A stretch of DNA of 64,000 bases from Acholoe squamosa (GCA_949317995.1 OX439052.1:37635932-37699931), one strand, 5' to 3'; positions 53,900 through 64,000 are shown, counted from the stretch's first letter. Translations and numbers: made by a program. The notes: generated by a model not told the origin, from the sequence alone.

Positions 53900-55145
53900 T
53901 TGGTACATAGCATATCCTTACTATACTACCTTCGTGATGCCTACAGTTGAGGAGGCAACTAACAGATAGAATTATAACCCAGGTAACATGTCCAGTAGAT
54001 CTAGATTCAAGAGGAATTGGTAATCTGCTTTTATCTTAAATACTTGTATTGGGCATTATAAACATAAGTCGAATATGCATGCATGGAACAGGGCGCATTC
54101 TATAGAATTCTTTAAATTTCATATAATATGAAACTAGGAAAATGAAAATTTTAATATCATGTTCTGGAGTCCCGGAAACTTTTCTAGCTTGGCCTGAAGG
54201 CCCATGTCTGTGTGCTACTTCTTGTAGCAGTGACCGTGGTTCATAACACGTTCGGCCATGCTGACTATACAGCTATAGTCTTGTGGCCTTACTCCTGGAA
54301 CAATTTAAGGAACAATTTAACTTTATTTGGCATGGTAATTCAAAACAGGTACAAGCATTCTCGTCAACTTATGTCGGGTTCCATACAGTTGTTATTCATG
54401 TTTCAAATACACTCATACAGGGTATGGTATGTGTGATGTGTTTCATGTTACCTGCTACTTATTATTGATGTAGAAATAAGAAATACATTGCCAAACAAGT
54501 AAGGAGGGTATGTCAGCGTTGCTGATGCTAGGTACCCCTCTTGTTAGTAATTTCAAGAAACAAGATAATGAAAAATGATTAGTAGCTAAATCAATATGGT
54601 GCTAACATGGTATTTGAATATATCAGGTTTTGATAGTGTGTAATTATTTATGGAACAGTATACTAGGCTGTGGGTTTGAGGTTGATCATAGATGTTTGAG
54701 GTAGTACCCATGTACAATGACTAATCATATATGCGTCTTTACACCCTACATGATAAGCGATTATATAATACATCCATATCAAGTTACAAGTACAGTATAT
54801 TATCATTTAAAGACTCTTGTGTATGACTACATTTGTTGAAAGTATGAAGAACAGTGTAATAAATGTAGAACAGTGTTAACAAAATCAGATTTCTTAAAAG
54901 AATGTATATACAGCTTATTGATTGATTCAATTCGTAACATGATCACATGAGTTATTGTATCACAGTTGTTACATCATCATCAGTCATAGTTATCACCTAG
55001 TAAAAAGATTTATCACCTTTGTCCAAATTTGCTCAAAAATAGGGGGTGTGCCACCTCCTTTTGAACCGCGCCCTCTCCTTTCCCAGATCCTGGATCTGTG
55101 GCTGGGTGCATATAAAGAGGGAATAGGGATGCCTATATATATTAT
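53900..55145. other. Intergenic DNA, no gene
   Basis: AT-rich; no repeat with defined ends and no supported exon. Confidence 0.4.
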
Positions 55146-55147
55146 AG

Positions 55148-55597
55148 TGTAATAAAATGAGGCTGACGCCAAGTAAGGTTCGAAGACTACTGTGATTCTT
55201 TATTCAAAGGCCACACCCCGGCCTGCCCTTAGGCTTAGGACATCGATCATCACTTATAACTCTATATATCGGAACACCCAGCTCACTTCAGCTCTTCCGG
55301 CGGACGGCTACACTGCTCACACTCTGGCAGATCTGCCTTCGGCTACTGGCCTCACCCCCGTACGTCTGCTCTGTTGAGCTTCGAGTTCACTAACCCCCCG
55401 GCTTCCGTTCCGCATCTTCTTATATACTACCATCCAGACCCGTGACGTCACACCGTAAGCCACGCCCCCCTTTCCAAATAAGGCCGCTTCTACCCTCCGG
55501 GGGCGCCCCCCGGTGTCGGCTTCACGCACTAACACCTGGATCTCACGCCGGACTCGCCGTCCATCCCCGCCGTACTCGTATAACCGTCTCCATTACA
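55148..55597 (-). repeat. 3' LTR of a minus-strand LTR element (450 bp)
   Basis: On the minus strand it runs TGTAATGGAGACGG ... TTTTATTACA, with 6-bp inverted ends, a TATA-like GTATATAAGAAG near 55425 and GAATAAAG near 55200. It is preceded on that strand by the purine tract GGTGGGAGGAG, as expected of a 3' LTR. It is GC-rich against AT-rich flanks. Confidence 0.75.
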
Positions 55598-55945
55598 CTC
55601 CTCCCACCTTATTTACAACCACCGGATGACTTAGCGGCCTGGGTGTCCCTCTTTCTCGATACTAGCAATAAACAACCATCTCAATAATCTTGTGGTAACA
55701 GATGACAGGGTACAGGAACATCGGCTATGTAGCCTTTATCGGTATCGAATCTCGCCTCTCTATGTAATCAGGTATGCTCCATAACACTTAACTTCTAAGC
55801 CGTTCCGCCCGGCGTCTGGACATTTCTCTTATGACGGCACTTCTACAACATCTGCATAGATAATCAACCTCATCGATTTACAGGGACAGGTATGCTTCCA
55901 TAACACTTAACTTCTAAGCCGTCCCGCCTGGCGTCTAGACAAAGG
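55598..55945 (-). mobile_element. Remaining internal end of the minus-strand LTR element
   Basis: GC-richer sequence upstream of the purine tract, with a diverged direct repeat (CATAACACTTAACTTCTAAG at about 55780 and 55900, each followed by CCG...GGCGTCT). No coding capacity; the rest of the element and its 5' LTR are absent from the adjoining sequence. Confidence 0.55.
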
Positions 55946-57170
55946 GGAAAGTATTTTCTCAAGAATTTTATCTGCTCTTCAGAAATGACCTTATTCATAA
56001 AACCTCCTGCTAAACTTGGCCTGTTTCACAAAACCTCCTCCCAGACCTGACCCAATTAACAAACCCTCCTGCCAGAACTGACCTAATTCATAAAACCCCC
56101 TGCTGGCCCTCCCAACTGTAGAATGTGGAAATAAACCTACAGTTGGAACAATGGGTTACAGGGCCAGGTGGAGTATAATTGCACTACTTATGCAAAACGG
56201 CTATCCCAGAAGTCATTGGCTTTGACATGGGATGTTCCTGTAGTTGGCCACTCACACTCTATCTGATAGCAACCAGCGAAAGTGACCTAGTGAATTAGAA
56301 AACAGTAGAAGTTGTTGACAAGTACAGAGTTGCAACGGTAGGAGTTGCAATGCTTTTGGCACGTGGTGGCGCCACTTCTTTTCGTGCGAGCAGCGCCGCA
56401 GGCGCTGGTATGTAATACACTACCTAATTAGGGAGGTTAAGATATGAACTTGTAGGGCAATCTTTAAGGGTAATGCCATAGGTCACGTGGGGGGAGTCCA
56501 AATCTAGCAGTATTCAAGTTGTAGCCTAGACGTTTTGGACTAGTAAAGGGTGTTCTACAAGTATAAATATATAAAAAATATCCTAATAATACACTCTCCG
56601 CATAAACTTAGTGTACTACCAGTGCTCATGACATAAACTTGTAATTGCTTGTAACAGAGAAGACTTACAATCATGCCTGCTAGACAGTAGCCAGTTTGTT
56701 GCAGCATTAATGTCACTCACTCCTTGTTTACTGGAAGTTCTGGACATGTAGACAGTGCTCTTTGCATACATGAATCAGCATGATTTTCTGGTTAAGACTA
56801 ATTAGAGGTTATAAGCTTTATTCATCCACGAGTGGATCAATAAAGCTTACATTATGGTCTTTATACCATGGTTTCAACTATAAACCTCTATGTTAAGTAT
56901 TTACCTTGAAAATCAATGAATTCTGATGCGAGTTGGGGCAGACAATGAGGAAGCCATTCCACCATATTGGATTTCTTGTTTGTCAATACTCTGTGTGGTC
57001 TGCCAACAATAACATTCAATTTCCACCATTTATAGAGAATTTGGTGCCTCCTTGGGTTCACACTACAATAAGTAGGTCTTCTTCTTATTATTTCCATGTT
57101 TCAATGATGATTTTAAGGCTATATTCCCTCAAAATGGTGAAAATACGATGGTCCGTTTCACCGTGGCTTT
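55946..57170. other. Intergenic DNA, no supported gene
   Basis: Starts with three or four AAACCTCCTNCNAGACNTGA units (55985-56110). A short GC-rich spot (GGTGGCGCC, GCAGCGCCGCAGGCGC) lies at 56365-56405. A minus-strand open stretch at 56888-57097 ends in a good donor, but its composition is not convincing. Confidence 0.35.
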
Positions 57171-57177
57171 GTCTCAG

Positions 57178-57277
57178 ATGGCAGGACTGCAGTGTGGCAG
57201 GGGATGTTGACACTATGGTGGAGACGCGCAGCCCACTGTCCGCTATGATAAAGGATACGGGTCAACTCGCTGACATG
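57178..57277 (+). CDS. Candidate internal exon, unknown gene
   Basis: Acceptor GGCTTTGTCTCAG and donor ACATG|GTATGT bracket 100 nt, open in one frame and encoding WQDCSVAGDVDTMVETRSPL and SAMIKDTGQLADM. The composition looks protein-like and the other frames have stops. No neighbouring exon could be joined. Confidence 0.3.
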
Positions 57278-57399
57278 GTATGTTTTGGTTTAGTGTCAAC
57301 ATCGTTCTTTATAGCCTGGATACATGAACTCCTTGTATCATTAAACTTGAACGCAAAAATATGCAAATCAGCCATAACCATGGTATAAGTAGCGTTTAA

Positions 57400-57900
57400 T
57401 CAATGTTTTGAGACAGCACGTGTGGGTCTATGGTTCAATATTCCACGACCCGCACAGCGGGGAGCGGAATATTGAATGTCTATGCTTCAATTTTCCATGA
57501 CCCGCAGGAGAAGACATTTTGTTCGGCCGAGCGATAGAAATACTCCTCGCCATGTTGTCAGCGGAAGTGTTCCTGTGATTTCTTGTCCATATTGCCGGGC
57601 CGCTTCGCCGCAGGGCCCTGGAATGTGGATAATCAATTTCTTACGTTAAAATGTTATGATATTAACCTTTTAACCTATCTATTCTTTACTACATGGTGCC
57701 GCGGATTATTCCCGCCATGTTTCATTGCCATTCTGGTCTCTATAGAGTCCAAAAGCCAACAGATTCTTTATAAATCGAACCAAAAACCAAGCCTGGCCGT
57801 GTTGACACTGTAAAATTAGACCGGATGTTGGCATGTGACACACTTATGGGTCAAAGGTCAGCAAGCCGCAATGGCGGGTGCCCAGACGTATCGCTATGAA
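57400..57900. promoter_or_regulatory. CpG-enriched stretch with ATGGCGG motif, possible promoter
   Basis: Locally richer in CpG than its flanks, with a repeated CAATNTTCCANGACCCGCA unit (57427 and 57488) and GCCGCAATGGCGGGTGC (57866-57882), YY1-like. The ATG there opens 30 codons only. Tentative. Confidence 0.25.
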
Positions 57901-58094
57901 AATCATTGGATTCTTATTTATTTCAAAGAAAATGGAGAAATTAGGCATGGCATGTTCATCTAGGATATCTAAGGATGTTTTTCTGTTAAGAACTCCACCT
58001 TCCACTATTGGATTCTATGCTATGGAGGTGTGTAAACATCAGATATGTTGGAAAACTTTTTCAAATCCTCCATGTGCAGTGGTTTCTACCACCA

Positions 58095-58165
58095 GTCAGC
58101 TTGGTATAGTGGACAGCAAGCTTGTCTCCTGCCACAGCGGCCGGGGATCGATTCCTCGTTGAACC
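58095..58165 (+). repeat. tRNA-derived (SINE-like) fragment
   Basis: A-box TGGTATAGTGG (58102-58112), an anticodon-arm-like CTCCTGCCACAGCGG and B-box-like GGATCGATTCC (58145-58155). It resembles the tRNA-Gly/Asp head of a SINE rather than an intact tRNA: the acceptor arms do not pair. Confidence 0.45.
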
Positions 58166-58493
58166 CTGAACGGTTTTAACAGGAAATCAATGGTGTAGTT
58201 GACTTTGTATACTTCGCCAATTTATTAACATGTCTAGGTTGAAACCAGCACCTTCTTGAAGATGAACAAAAGGTCTAAAAGTGCGTTATGGCTAGATAAT
58301 GAACCGTGAGTTATAAGAAAAAAGGACTGTCCAAGCCAAAATCGTTAGATAAGCCATAATATCCTCCTTTATTACACGACTTTTGTGATTTTGGGATCTT
58401 TTTGTGGATATTCCCATATTGATATCTGTCGATGTTGCATGCCTTACATGTCATATGTCACATGTTAAAACCTATGATAATTTTATTACCAAG

Positions 58494-58563
58494 GGCAGGG
58501 GTCGAACCCATACCCTAATGATCCCAAATCCAACTCCCTATGCATTGCGCCACAGGGACTGAC
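58494..58563 (-). repeat. tRNA-derived (SINE-like) fragment
   Basis: The minus strand reads CTGTGGCGCAATGCATAGGG (A-box side) and GGGTTCGACCC (B-box). Spacing fits a pol III promoter; arms do not form a clean tRNA. Confidence 0.45.
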
Positions 58564-58610
58564 GAGAATAGTTGCACTAGACTTTGGTTAGGAGAACACT
58601 ATAGTGGCCA

Positions 58611-59756
58611 GGATCGTGTTTCAATAGGTTCCACGACAGGATGACCTCAAATTTTAGTGGGAGGTATAAGATATGACTACATACCAGTGAGTGTAAACAT
58701 AATGAGCTACAGTACAGGCCTCAAAATAGTAGCTGCTATCTATTCTGACTACTGACTCAATACCCACCATTATGAAGTCATAGCACCCAGTCGTAGGAGC
58801 AACTATTGGCTCCATAGTAACCAGTCATACCTCCTTCATGGTCTATTATGCACTCGTGTGTTCAAATGAGCATAGGCCTGCAGTAAGGGTCGAGTCATTT
58901 ATTGCCAGGTGGGGGGGCCTTGTTAAATAAAGGGGGGTAATTTTGGCGGGGGGGGGGGTGCGAAACCCAATAAACGTTCACACTGGGAGGGGGGAGGTCA
59001 AAACTAAATATGGCCAATTCAAATATCACAATGCATCATTCCACGTGTGTATCTGATTTTTGAGGGGGTCATTTTGCTAAGTCAGTTCTTAGGGAGGTAG
59101 CAATCATTTTTGTCGTAAAAAAATCTGCCAATCCACTAAAATTCACCACCTGGCAATAAACGACTCATCCCTAACTATACAAAGTTGATCCCACCTTGTT
59201 ACACGGTCACACACATGGTCAATTCTAATGAAAATGGATCATAGTTTTAAATAAGGTCAATGGTCATGATTCTGCATACTGCTTATTTCTTCTAGGAGCC
59301 CATATATATATAATGTACAACACAATTCCTTGAAATAATCTTGCAAAAATCAATGCATAGGCAATCTCTCAGAGGATAATTGAGGTCAGGGATGCTTTAT
59401 ATAGGAAGGCTCATTGACCTCTGGGGTCAAGACCTTTTGGATCATTAGTCTATAAATAGAGAATACTTATATGATTACACAGCAAAGAGCACAGATTGGC
59501 TACATTTGAGCCAAAGAGTGCAGAGGGCAGCAGCTAAGACTACCCACTAATTATTCACAAAGAGGGCTATCATACAAGCACCCCTTATTATGTCACTGCT
59601 CTGGTGGCTATTTAGCCAGTAGGCAGTACGATCACCCAGAAATGTAGCCAGCTATTTGATACCTATGGCCAAAATTCTAAGATCAGCTGGTAAGATTTGG
59701 CCCATCTCCAGTCGTAGCTGGCTGAACTTGTCGTAGAATCTATTGAAACAAGGTCC
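58611..59756. mobile_element. TIR element, family 1, copy B, with a nested insertion
   Basis: Matches 798-1886 at both ends (GGATCGTGTTTCAATAG and CTATTGAAACAAGGTCC) and over most of about 270 bp on the left and 260 bp on the right. The middle is interrupted by a 285-bp TIR element (58887-59171). Confidence 0.8.
58887..59171. mobile_element. Nested TIR element (285 bp), TAA target duplication
   Basis: GGGTCGAGTCATTTATTGCC and GGCAATAAACGACTCATCCC are inverted repeats, flanked by TAA (58884-58886, 59172-59174). Copy A of the host element has an uninterrupted GCAGTAACTA at the same spot (about 1062-1071), so the empty site is known. PIF/Harbinger-like by ends and target. Confidence 0.88.
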
Positions 59757-59958
59757 AGAGCTGCCTGACCCATAGCCAAGGCAGTGACATACCATATTTC
59801 CCCTTGTAAATGCCTGGGTTTGTATTAGTACTACCTACTACCTAAACCTCCTTACTAAGTGGCAAATTGACCAGGCCTTTACACAAGGATATACGGTACT
59901 GCTGGATGCTTTCAAACCAAACTAGCAGCTGCCGGGTGGCAAGGTGTGTGTACTGATA

Positions 59959-60045
59959 GTATATTGGTTAGCGGGTCGCGCTCCTAACCCTAGGTACAGG
60001 CGTTTGCGTCCAGGTCTGGTTCATCTTTTTCGCAGTGCAAGCTGT
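59959..60045 (+). repeat. tRNA-derived (SINE-like) fragment
   Basis: TTGGTTAGCGGGTCGCGCTC and AGGCGTTTGCGTCC resemble A- and B-boxes of a tRNA-derived SINE. Confidence 0.35.
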
Positions 60046-60204
60046 CAAACCTTGTGTGTACACACACTATACCAGGCTTCGAGTCCCATAGGGAGGTGAA
60101 GAATCTTTTTTTCAAATTGAACTTATTGATATTCTATTGATTATCAGTAGTATATAATGTATTGGAACGGGACTATAGCTAATCTAAGGATATTACTCAC
60201 TGGG

Positions 60205-60560
60205 GATGCAGCCAATCAGCGGCCTCCCTTTTGGCAGGAAATTCAAATGGGGGGTCACGTGACCTAGACCCCCCTTGGTGTGGCACCAAAATGGACCAAT
60301 CAGAACCCTCCGTTTTGGCGGGAAATTCAAAATGGTCACGTGACCCAAACCCCCTGTGGTGTGCCGCCAAAATGGTGCCCTCTGATTGGTTCGCTGTTTA
60401 GGTCACGTGACCTCTATTATGCAAATAAGGTTACATGACCCTAATTTGAATGGACCAATCAGAGGTCGTCATTTTGGTGGGAAATTTGACAAATTTGGTT
60501 ACGTGACTCTATTTTAAAATTTTTTGCCAAAATGGAGACCTCTGATTGGTTGGCTGTCCA
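60205..60560. promoter_or_regulatory. Array of CCAAT, E2F-like and CACGTGAC motifs
   Basis: Five modules in about 350 bp, three forward and two reversed. Each has CCAATCAG (or CTGATTGG) and an AAATGG/E2F-like part (best TTTTGGCGGGAAATTC at about 60314-60329); most also have a CACGTGAC or ACGTGAC E-box. Paired CCAAT and E2F sites are typical of cell-cycle promoters. The first gag codons of the decayed Gypsy element begin about 170 bp downstream. It could be that element's regulatory region, an independent promoter or a diverged fold-back repeat. Confidence 0.5.
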
Positions 60561-60733
60561 CACATCATACCATCAGCTGTATGCAAGCAAGTAGTTATTT
60601 GACCTTATTAGTGTAGGGAATCGTGTTTGCTATGCATCGAGGCCTGAATGTATTCGAGACTATTACCATGTACCATATCATAGTAGGATAGGCGCTCTTC
60701 GGGAGCGCCTCCTCTGCTACTCGTAGAACCAAT

Positions 60734-61876
60734 ATGCGAATGGAACAGTTAGTGGAGCTCGTTACTCTCCGAGACCAAATACAACCACATCGAAGGTCTA
60801 GTTTGAGTCCCAGAGTGAGTGATTTTTACAACACTAACCCAGCAATAGTTGGCTTAGGATTGGATACAATCTCTCAATGGTCTGACAGGTTTGATGTTGT
60901 TGAGAGAAGTGTAAAAACTTGCTCGTTCCATCAAAAAGTAGACTAATGCGGCTCGAAGAGTTGCTTCACAGCCAAAACCATACAAGGTTGACATACCTTG
61001 GCTGGAATGGTTAGCGGGTTTCATGGATGACATGAAATCAGTGGTTGGAGTGATGTGGAAGCTCTTCCTCAACTCTGTAAATGTCTTTGAGAGGGAGTAC
61101 GAAAAGTAGCTCTTGATGAGGGGACTGAAGAATGCCCTAGTGGATCTTTCTTGCAGTTAATAGAGTGCGCCAGCTATGTTTTCGGTACAGTGGGACATAC
61201 AGACCCACAAGTAGAATTTAGAAAACATACTCAAAAGCCAGGAGAGTCTCTCAAGCTATATGGATTGGCTCTACAAAGCCTATTGAGGAAGGTGCATCCT
61301 CAAATGCCAATGGATGACGAATTCTTTATGGAGGAATTGTTTGTGCAATTTGCTTCGGGACTAAAGGATCTGTCGGTACAGCAAGTGGTATATGATAGCT
61401 GGAAGAATGATAGTTCTTTGAATGACCTCTTCAAAGCTATAGATAACCACAATAAAAAGAAAACCTTGATGGCAGGGAAGGTGCCACAAGCTAGAGCCAA
61501 CCCAATGTTTGTCCTGGAATATTTCGAGGAAGAAAATCCCGTGGATAAAGAGGTCTACTATACTGACGATTCTGACATGAATGTCATTGCAGCTCGTTTC
61601 CAGTCGAGGGGATACCAAAACTGGCGGTGTAATAATGATAAACCAGACCAGAAAGCCCCTGTCGAGGGAAAGAAGTCTGCAGAACCTCTTAATCTGGAGT
61701 CCGATAAAGATATGGTTGAAAAGCTAGTAAAAGAGATCACTGAATCTCTAACTAAGAAACGGAAGGAACATACTAGAAATAGACCAAAAGTAGACAAGAG
61801 TATCAAAACTTGCTACAGATGTCAAGAAAAGGGACATTTCGCAATGGAATGCCCGGCTGAAAAAACCTTGCTTTGA
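60734..61876 (+). pseudogene. gag: gag of the decayed Gypsy element
   Basis: An open stretch of 70 codons (60734-60946), a broken zone to about 61150 with a stop and frame changes, then 241 open codons. The broken zone still shows PWLEW, then DVEALPQLCKCL and RKVALDEG in shifting frames. The last part has LIECASYVFGTV, HTQKPGESLKLYGLALQSLL and, at the end, the CCHC knuckle CYRCQEKGHFAMEC. Non-functional as it stands. Confidence 0.85.
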
Positions 61877-62205
61877 AAGGCGACCAAGTGACCCCGGAAG
61901 TGGAACTTCCCCATACAAGTGATGCGGAGAGATCTAGAGTGGTAAAGATGGCTAGTGCTGTAATAGCTTGACAGGAGCAACCCACTGAAAGAGAGACTAG
62001 CACCCTCGAGAAGGGAAAATCGTTGACTATAGATGATGGTCGATTCGAAAGCTCGAGTGAAGAGGGAGTCAAGCTTAAGGAAGTCTTGAGAGCTGCGGGT
62101 GCTCAACTCTCCCCGAGTCATCCATGTTTCGAATACCTAAAGAAACAGGGATTGGACCTCGGTATCACTTAAGATTTTAAACGGTTCACAGTAGATCCTT
62201 CTCCG
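61877..62205 (+). pseudogene. gag-pol junction of the decayed element
   Basis: The frame continuing from gag reads polar linker peptide (VTPEVELPHTSDAERSRV, SSSEEGVKLKEVLRAAGAQL) with in-frame stops near 61970 and 62172. Confidence 0.6.
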
Positions 62206-63054
62206 TTGGGGGGAAGATGCTGGTACTTGGCTGTATTTGTGCTAGGACGCATTGCTGAGTTTTTAGTTGATATGGGAGCTAGTCACTCCTTTATCAGCTC
62301 TAGACTTTACAATGCATTGCCCGGTAAGACTGAAAACTTCTCTTCGAAGGTCCAGGTTTGCTTGGCCGACGGTACCCAGATGCAAACGTATGGACCAACT
62401 TTTGTTCCATTAGAAGTAGGTAAAAGGGAATTTATTTTCTCACCTTCGATTGCGGACATAGCTGATGACGGGATAGTAGCTTGGATTTTGCTTCCCTTTA
62501 CGATGCTATTCTTAACCCCAATACTGGTGTTCTAATGATAGATCAACCTTACAGGGTTAAAGCACAATGTGTCTTACGACAGATCTCTTCGATAGCAACA
62601 GTGGCACAAACGGTGAAAATACCTGCAGGAACTGCATGTGATGTACTCGTGAGGAGTAATCTGAAGTTAAGTGGTATCGAGTCCGTGGTTGAGCCTGATA
62701 CAGAGTATCTTGCCAGTGTAGGTTTAGTTTCTATCGACGCCTTGGTTTCGAATGGATCATGGACAGTGATACCCATTTCGAATCCAGGAAAGGAAGTTAA
62801 GTATTTACCAAAGTATCAAGAGACCGCTGTTACAGCTGCGGAAGCAACTGTAAGTGCTATGGATCTTAAGAAAGACTTGACTATAGCTGAGGTGGGCGTA
62901 TTACCTGAAGCTCTCGAGAGATTAGTTGAATCTTCCGAGTTATGTTCAGAGGAACAGGCTGAGGAAATACGATTACTACTTCGAAAGTATAGCAAAGCTT
63001 TTAAATCGGCAGGTGAACCCTTGGGCCGTATTGAAAAAGTCTAACACCGAATTG
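62206..63054 (+). pseudogene. pol: Protease region of the decayed element
   Basis: FLVDMGASHSFISSRLYNAL carries the aspartic-protease motif with Thr replaced by Met (DMGA instead of DTGA). A frameshift near 62485 moves the sequence into another frame (ASLYDAILNPNTGVLMI), and another occurs near 63040. Inactive. Confidence 0.8.
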
Positions 63055-63059
63055 AAGCG

Positions 63060-63256
63060 GGAGATGCCCCACCTTTTAAAATGCCTTATAGGAGATTGCC
63101 CCTATCGAGGAAGAAATTGGTGGAGGAGCATATTGAATCGATGTTAAATGATGGTGTAATCATTCCAAGTACTAGTCCATGGTCTAGTCCTGTACAAATG
63201 GTTACAAAGAAGGATGGTACTATGAGATTCTGTGTCGATTACAGAAAACTCAATGG
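63060..63256 (+). pseudogene. pol: RT N-terminal part of the decayed element
   Basis: [20 protein letters not shown], then [20 protein letters not shown] and FCVDYRKLN: canonical Ty3/Gypsy RT start, cut by an insertion right after DYRKLN. Confidence 0.88.
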
Positions 63257-63571
63257 CAGGGCTCGACAAATCCCTGTGCCCAATGCCCGTGACTCAAAAA
63301 TAATTCTCTGGGCACAAAATAAATTTCAAGTTGACAACCCTTTGTTTATTGACTTGGAGGCATATGCTTATTCCACTATTCTTCTACACTGCAGAAGTTA
63401 TCTCTGTGTTCTTTCATTGTCTTAATACTACTTTCCCATTTATTGAAATATGTAATTTTGAGTAGAGAAAGCAAAGGTGTTGGGCAGAGAGCTTGCCTGC
63501 TGGGCACAACGTTTTTTTTTTAACTTGTGCCCAATAGGCACACATTCTCCAAACTGATTTGTTGAGCCCTA
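63257..63571. mobile_element. TIR element (315 bp) inserted in the RT gene, 5-bp TSD
   Basis: Left CAGGGCTCGACAAATC and right GATTTGTTGAGCCCTA are inverted; AATGG is duplicated (63252-63256, 63572-63576). Subterminal GTGCCCAAT and GGGCACAA words recur near both ends. hAT-like. The RT motif on either side is contiguous across one copy of the duplication, which fixes the ends. Confidence 0.88.
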
Positions 63572-63576
63572 AATGG

Positions 63577-64000
63577 TATCACCAAAAAGAATGCTTATCC
63601 CCTACCTCGAATAGATGAAACCTTAGATTCTTTGGGTGGAAATGAATGGTTCTGTAGTCTGGACTTGGAGTCAGGCTATTGGCAAATTGCTATGAGAGAG
63701 GAGGATAAAGAAAAAACTGTGTTCACTAGTCATATGGGGTTGTACCAATTTGAATTAATGCCTTTTGGATAATGCAATGCACCGGCAACTATCGAGGCCA
63801 TGATGGAGTCAGTCCTGAATGATCTCTTATGGAAAAGCTGCTTGGTATATCTTGACAATGTGATAGTTTTTGGTAAGACATTTGAAGAATGTTCTACCAA
63901 TCTCAAATTGGTTTTAGAATGAATTCAACGCAATGGATTAAAACTAAAACCGAAAAAGTGTACATTATTTCAGAAATCAATGGTTTATTTAGGGAGAATA
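63577..64000 (+). pseudogene. pol: RT middle part of the decayed element (cut by window end)
   Basis: KKNAYPLPRIDETLDSLGG, SLDLESGYWQIAMREEDKEK, GLYQFELMPFG then a stop, CNAPATIEAMMESVL, and YLDN where YLDD is required. Another stop is near 63920. Inactive. Confidence 0.88.

Larger units (their letters stand above)
60734..64000 (+). mobile_element. Decayed Ty3/Gypsy element, runs off right edge
   Basis: Gag with zinc knuckle, protease, RT N-part, an inserted TIR element and RT middle part follow in the normal order but in several frames with stops. No 5' LTR or primer-binding site could be recognised upstream. Its Gag is related to the gag-only element at 38.5-41.7 kb. Confidence 0.85.

Noticed and set aside
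56888..57097. Minus-strand exon candidate ending in a TTTTCAAG|GTAAAT donor
   Set aside because: Good donor but no convincing acceptor, and the peptide has no domain.
58095..58165. Functional tRNA gene
   Set aside because: A- and B-box-like motifs are present but the acceptor and D arms do not pair; a SINE head is more likely.

Overview
The window is eukaryotic nuclear DNA from an invertebrate animal, probably a marine one. It has spliced genes with GT/AG introns, a secreted fucolectin-like gene, AT-rich host DNA full of DNA-transposon derivatives, and several Ty3/Gypsy LTR elements. The species cannot be named from the sequence; echinoderm, hemichordate, cephalochordate or lophotrochozoan would all fit. 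No bacterial operon, CRISPR array or rRNA gene was seen.

Host genes. (1) A minus-strand membrane-protein gene lies at the left: a start/transmembrane exon (10694-10829), a Ser/Gly/Pro-rich exon (8115-8460) and a long Ser-rich exon (1-750) that runs off the left edge. Splice phases agree across all three, and an NRF1+YY1 motif pair at 12.55 kb is a candidate promoter. (2) A complete plus-strand gene of nine exons (34908-47516) encodes a predicted 489-residue secreted protein: signal peptide, two fucolectin (F5/8C-like, FTP) domains and a divergent third domain. (3) Two further exon candidates (53520-53878 minus, 57178-57277 plus) are weak.

Retroelements. A young 9.3-kb Ty3/Gypsy element (21192-30530) has intact gag, pol and an unusual third ORF with Arg/Ser-rich, C2H2 zinc-finger and coiled-coil regions. 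Its alignable LTR parts differ at two positions in 296, but the 3' LTR is cut short and runs into an (AT)n tract. It sits inside one copy of a diverged dispersed repeat whose other copy is at 19.6-20.2 kb. A 3.2-kb gag-only LTR element (38468-41702) lies in an intron of the lectin gene; its Gag resembles that of a decayed Gypsy element at 60.7-64.0 kb, whose reverse transcriptase is split by a 315-bp TIR element. There are also two solo LTRs (32041-32454, 37404-37979), a minus-strand 3' LTR fragment (55148-55945) and a minus-strand gag relic (15.8-16.6 kb).

DNA-transposon derivatives. At least twelve TIR-bounded non-autonomous elements are recognisable, many with target duplications (TA, TAA, TTAA or 5 bp). 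One case has its empty site preserved in a sister copy. Every long intron of the lectin gene except the first carries recognisable insertions.

Regulatory-like DNA. A 350-bp array of alternating CCAAT, E2F-like and CACGTGAC motifs lies at 60.2-60.56 kb just upstream of the decayed Gypsy gag. CpG-rich clusters with YY1/NRF1 and YY1/E-box/X-box motifs lie at 12.55 and 13.95 kb.
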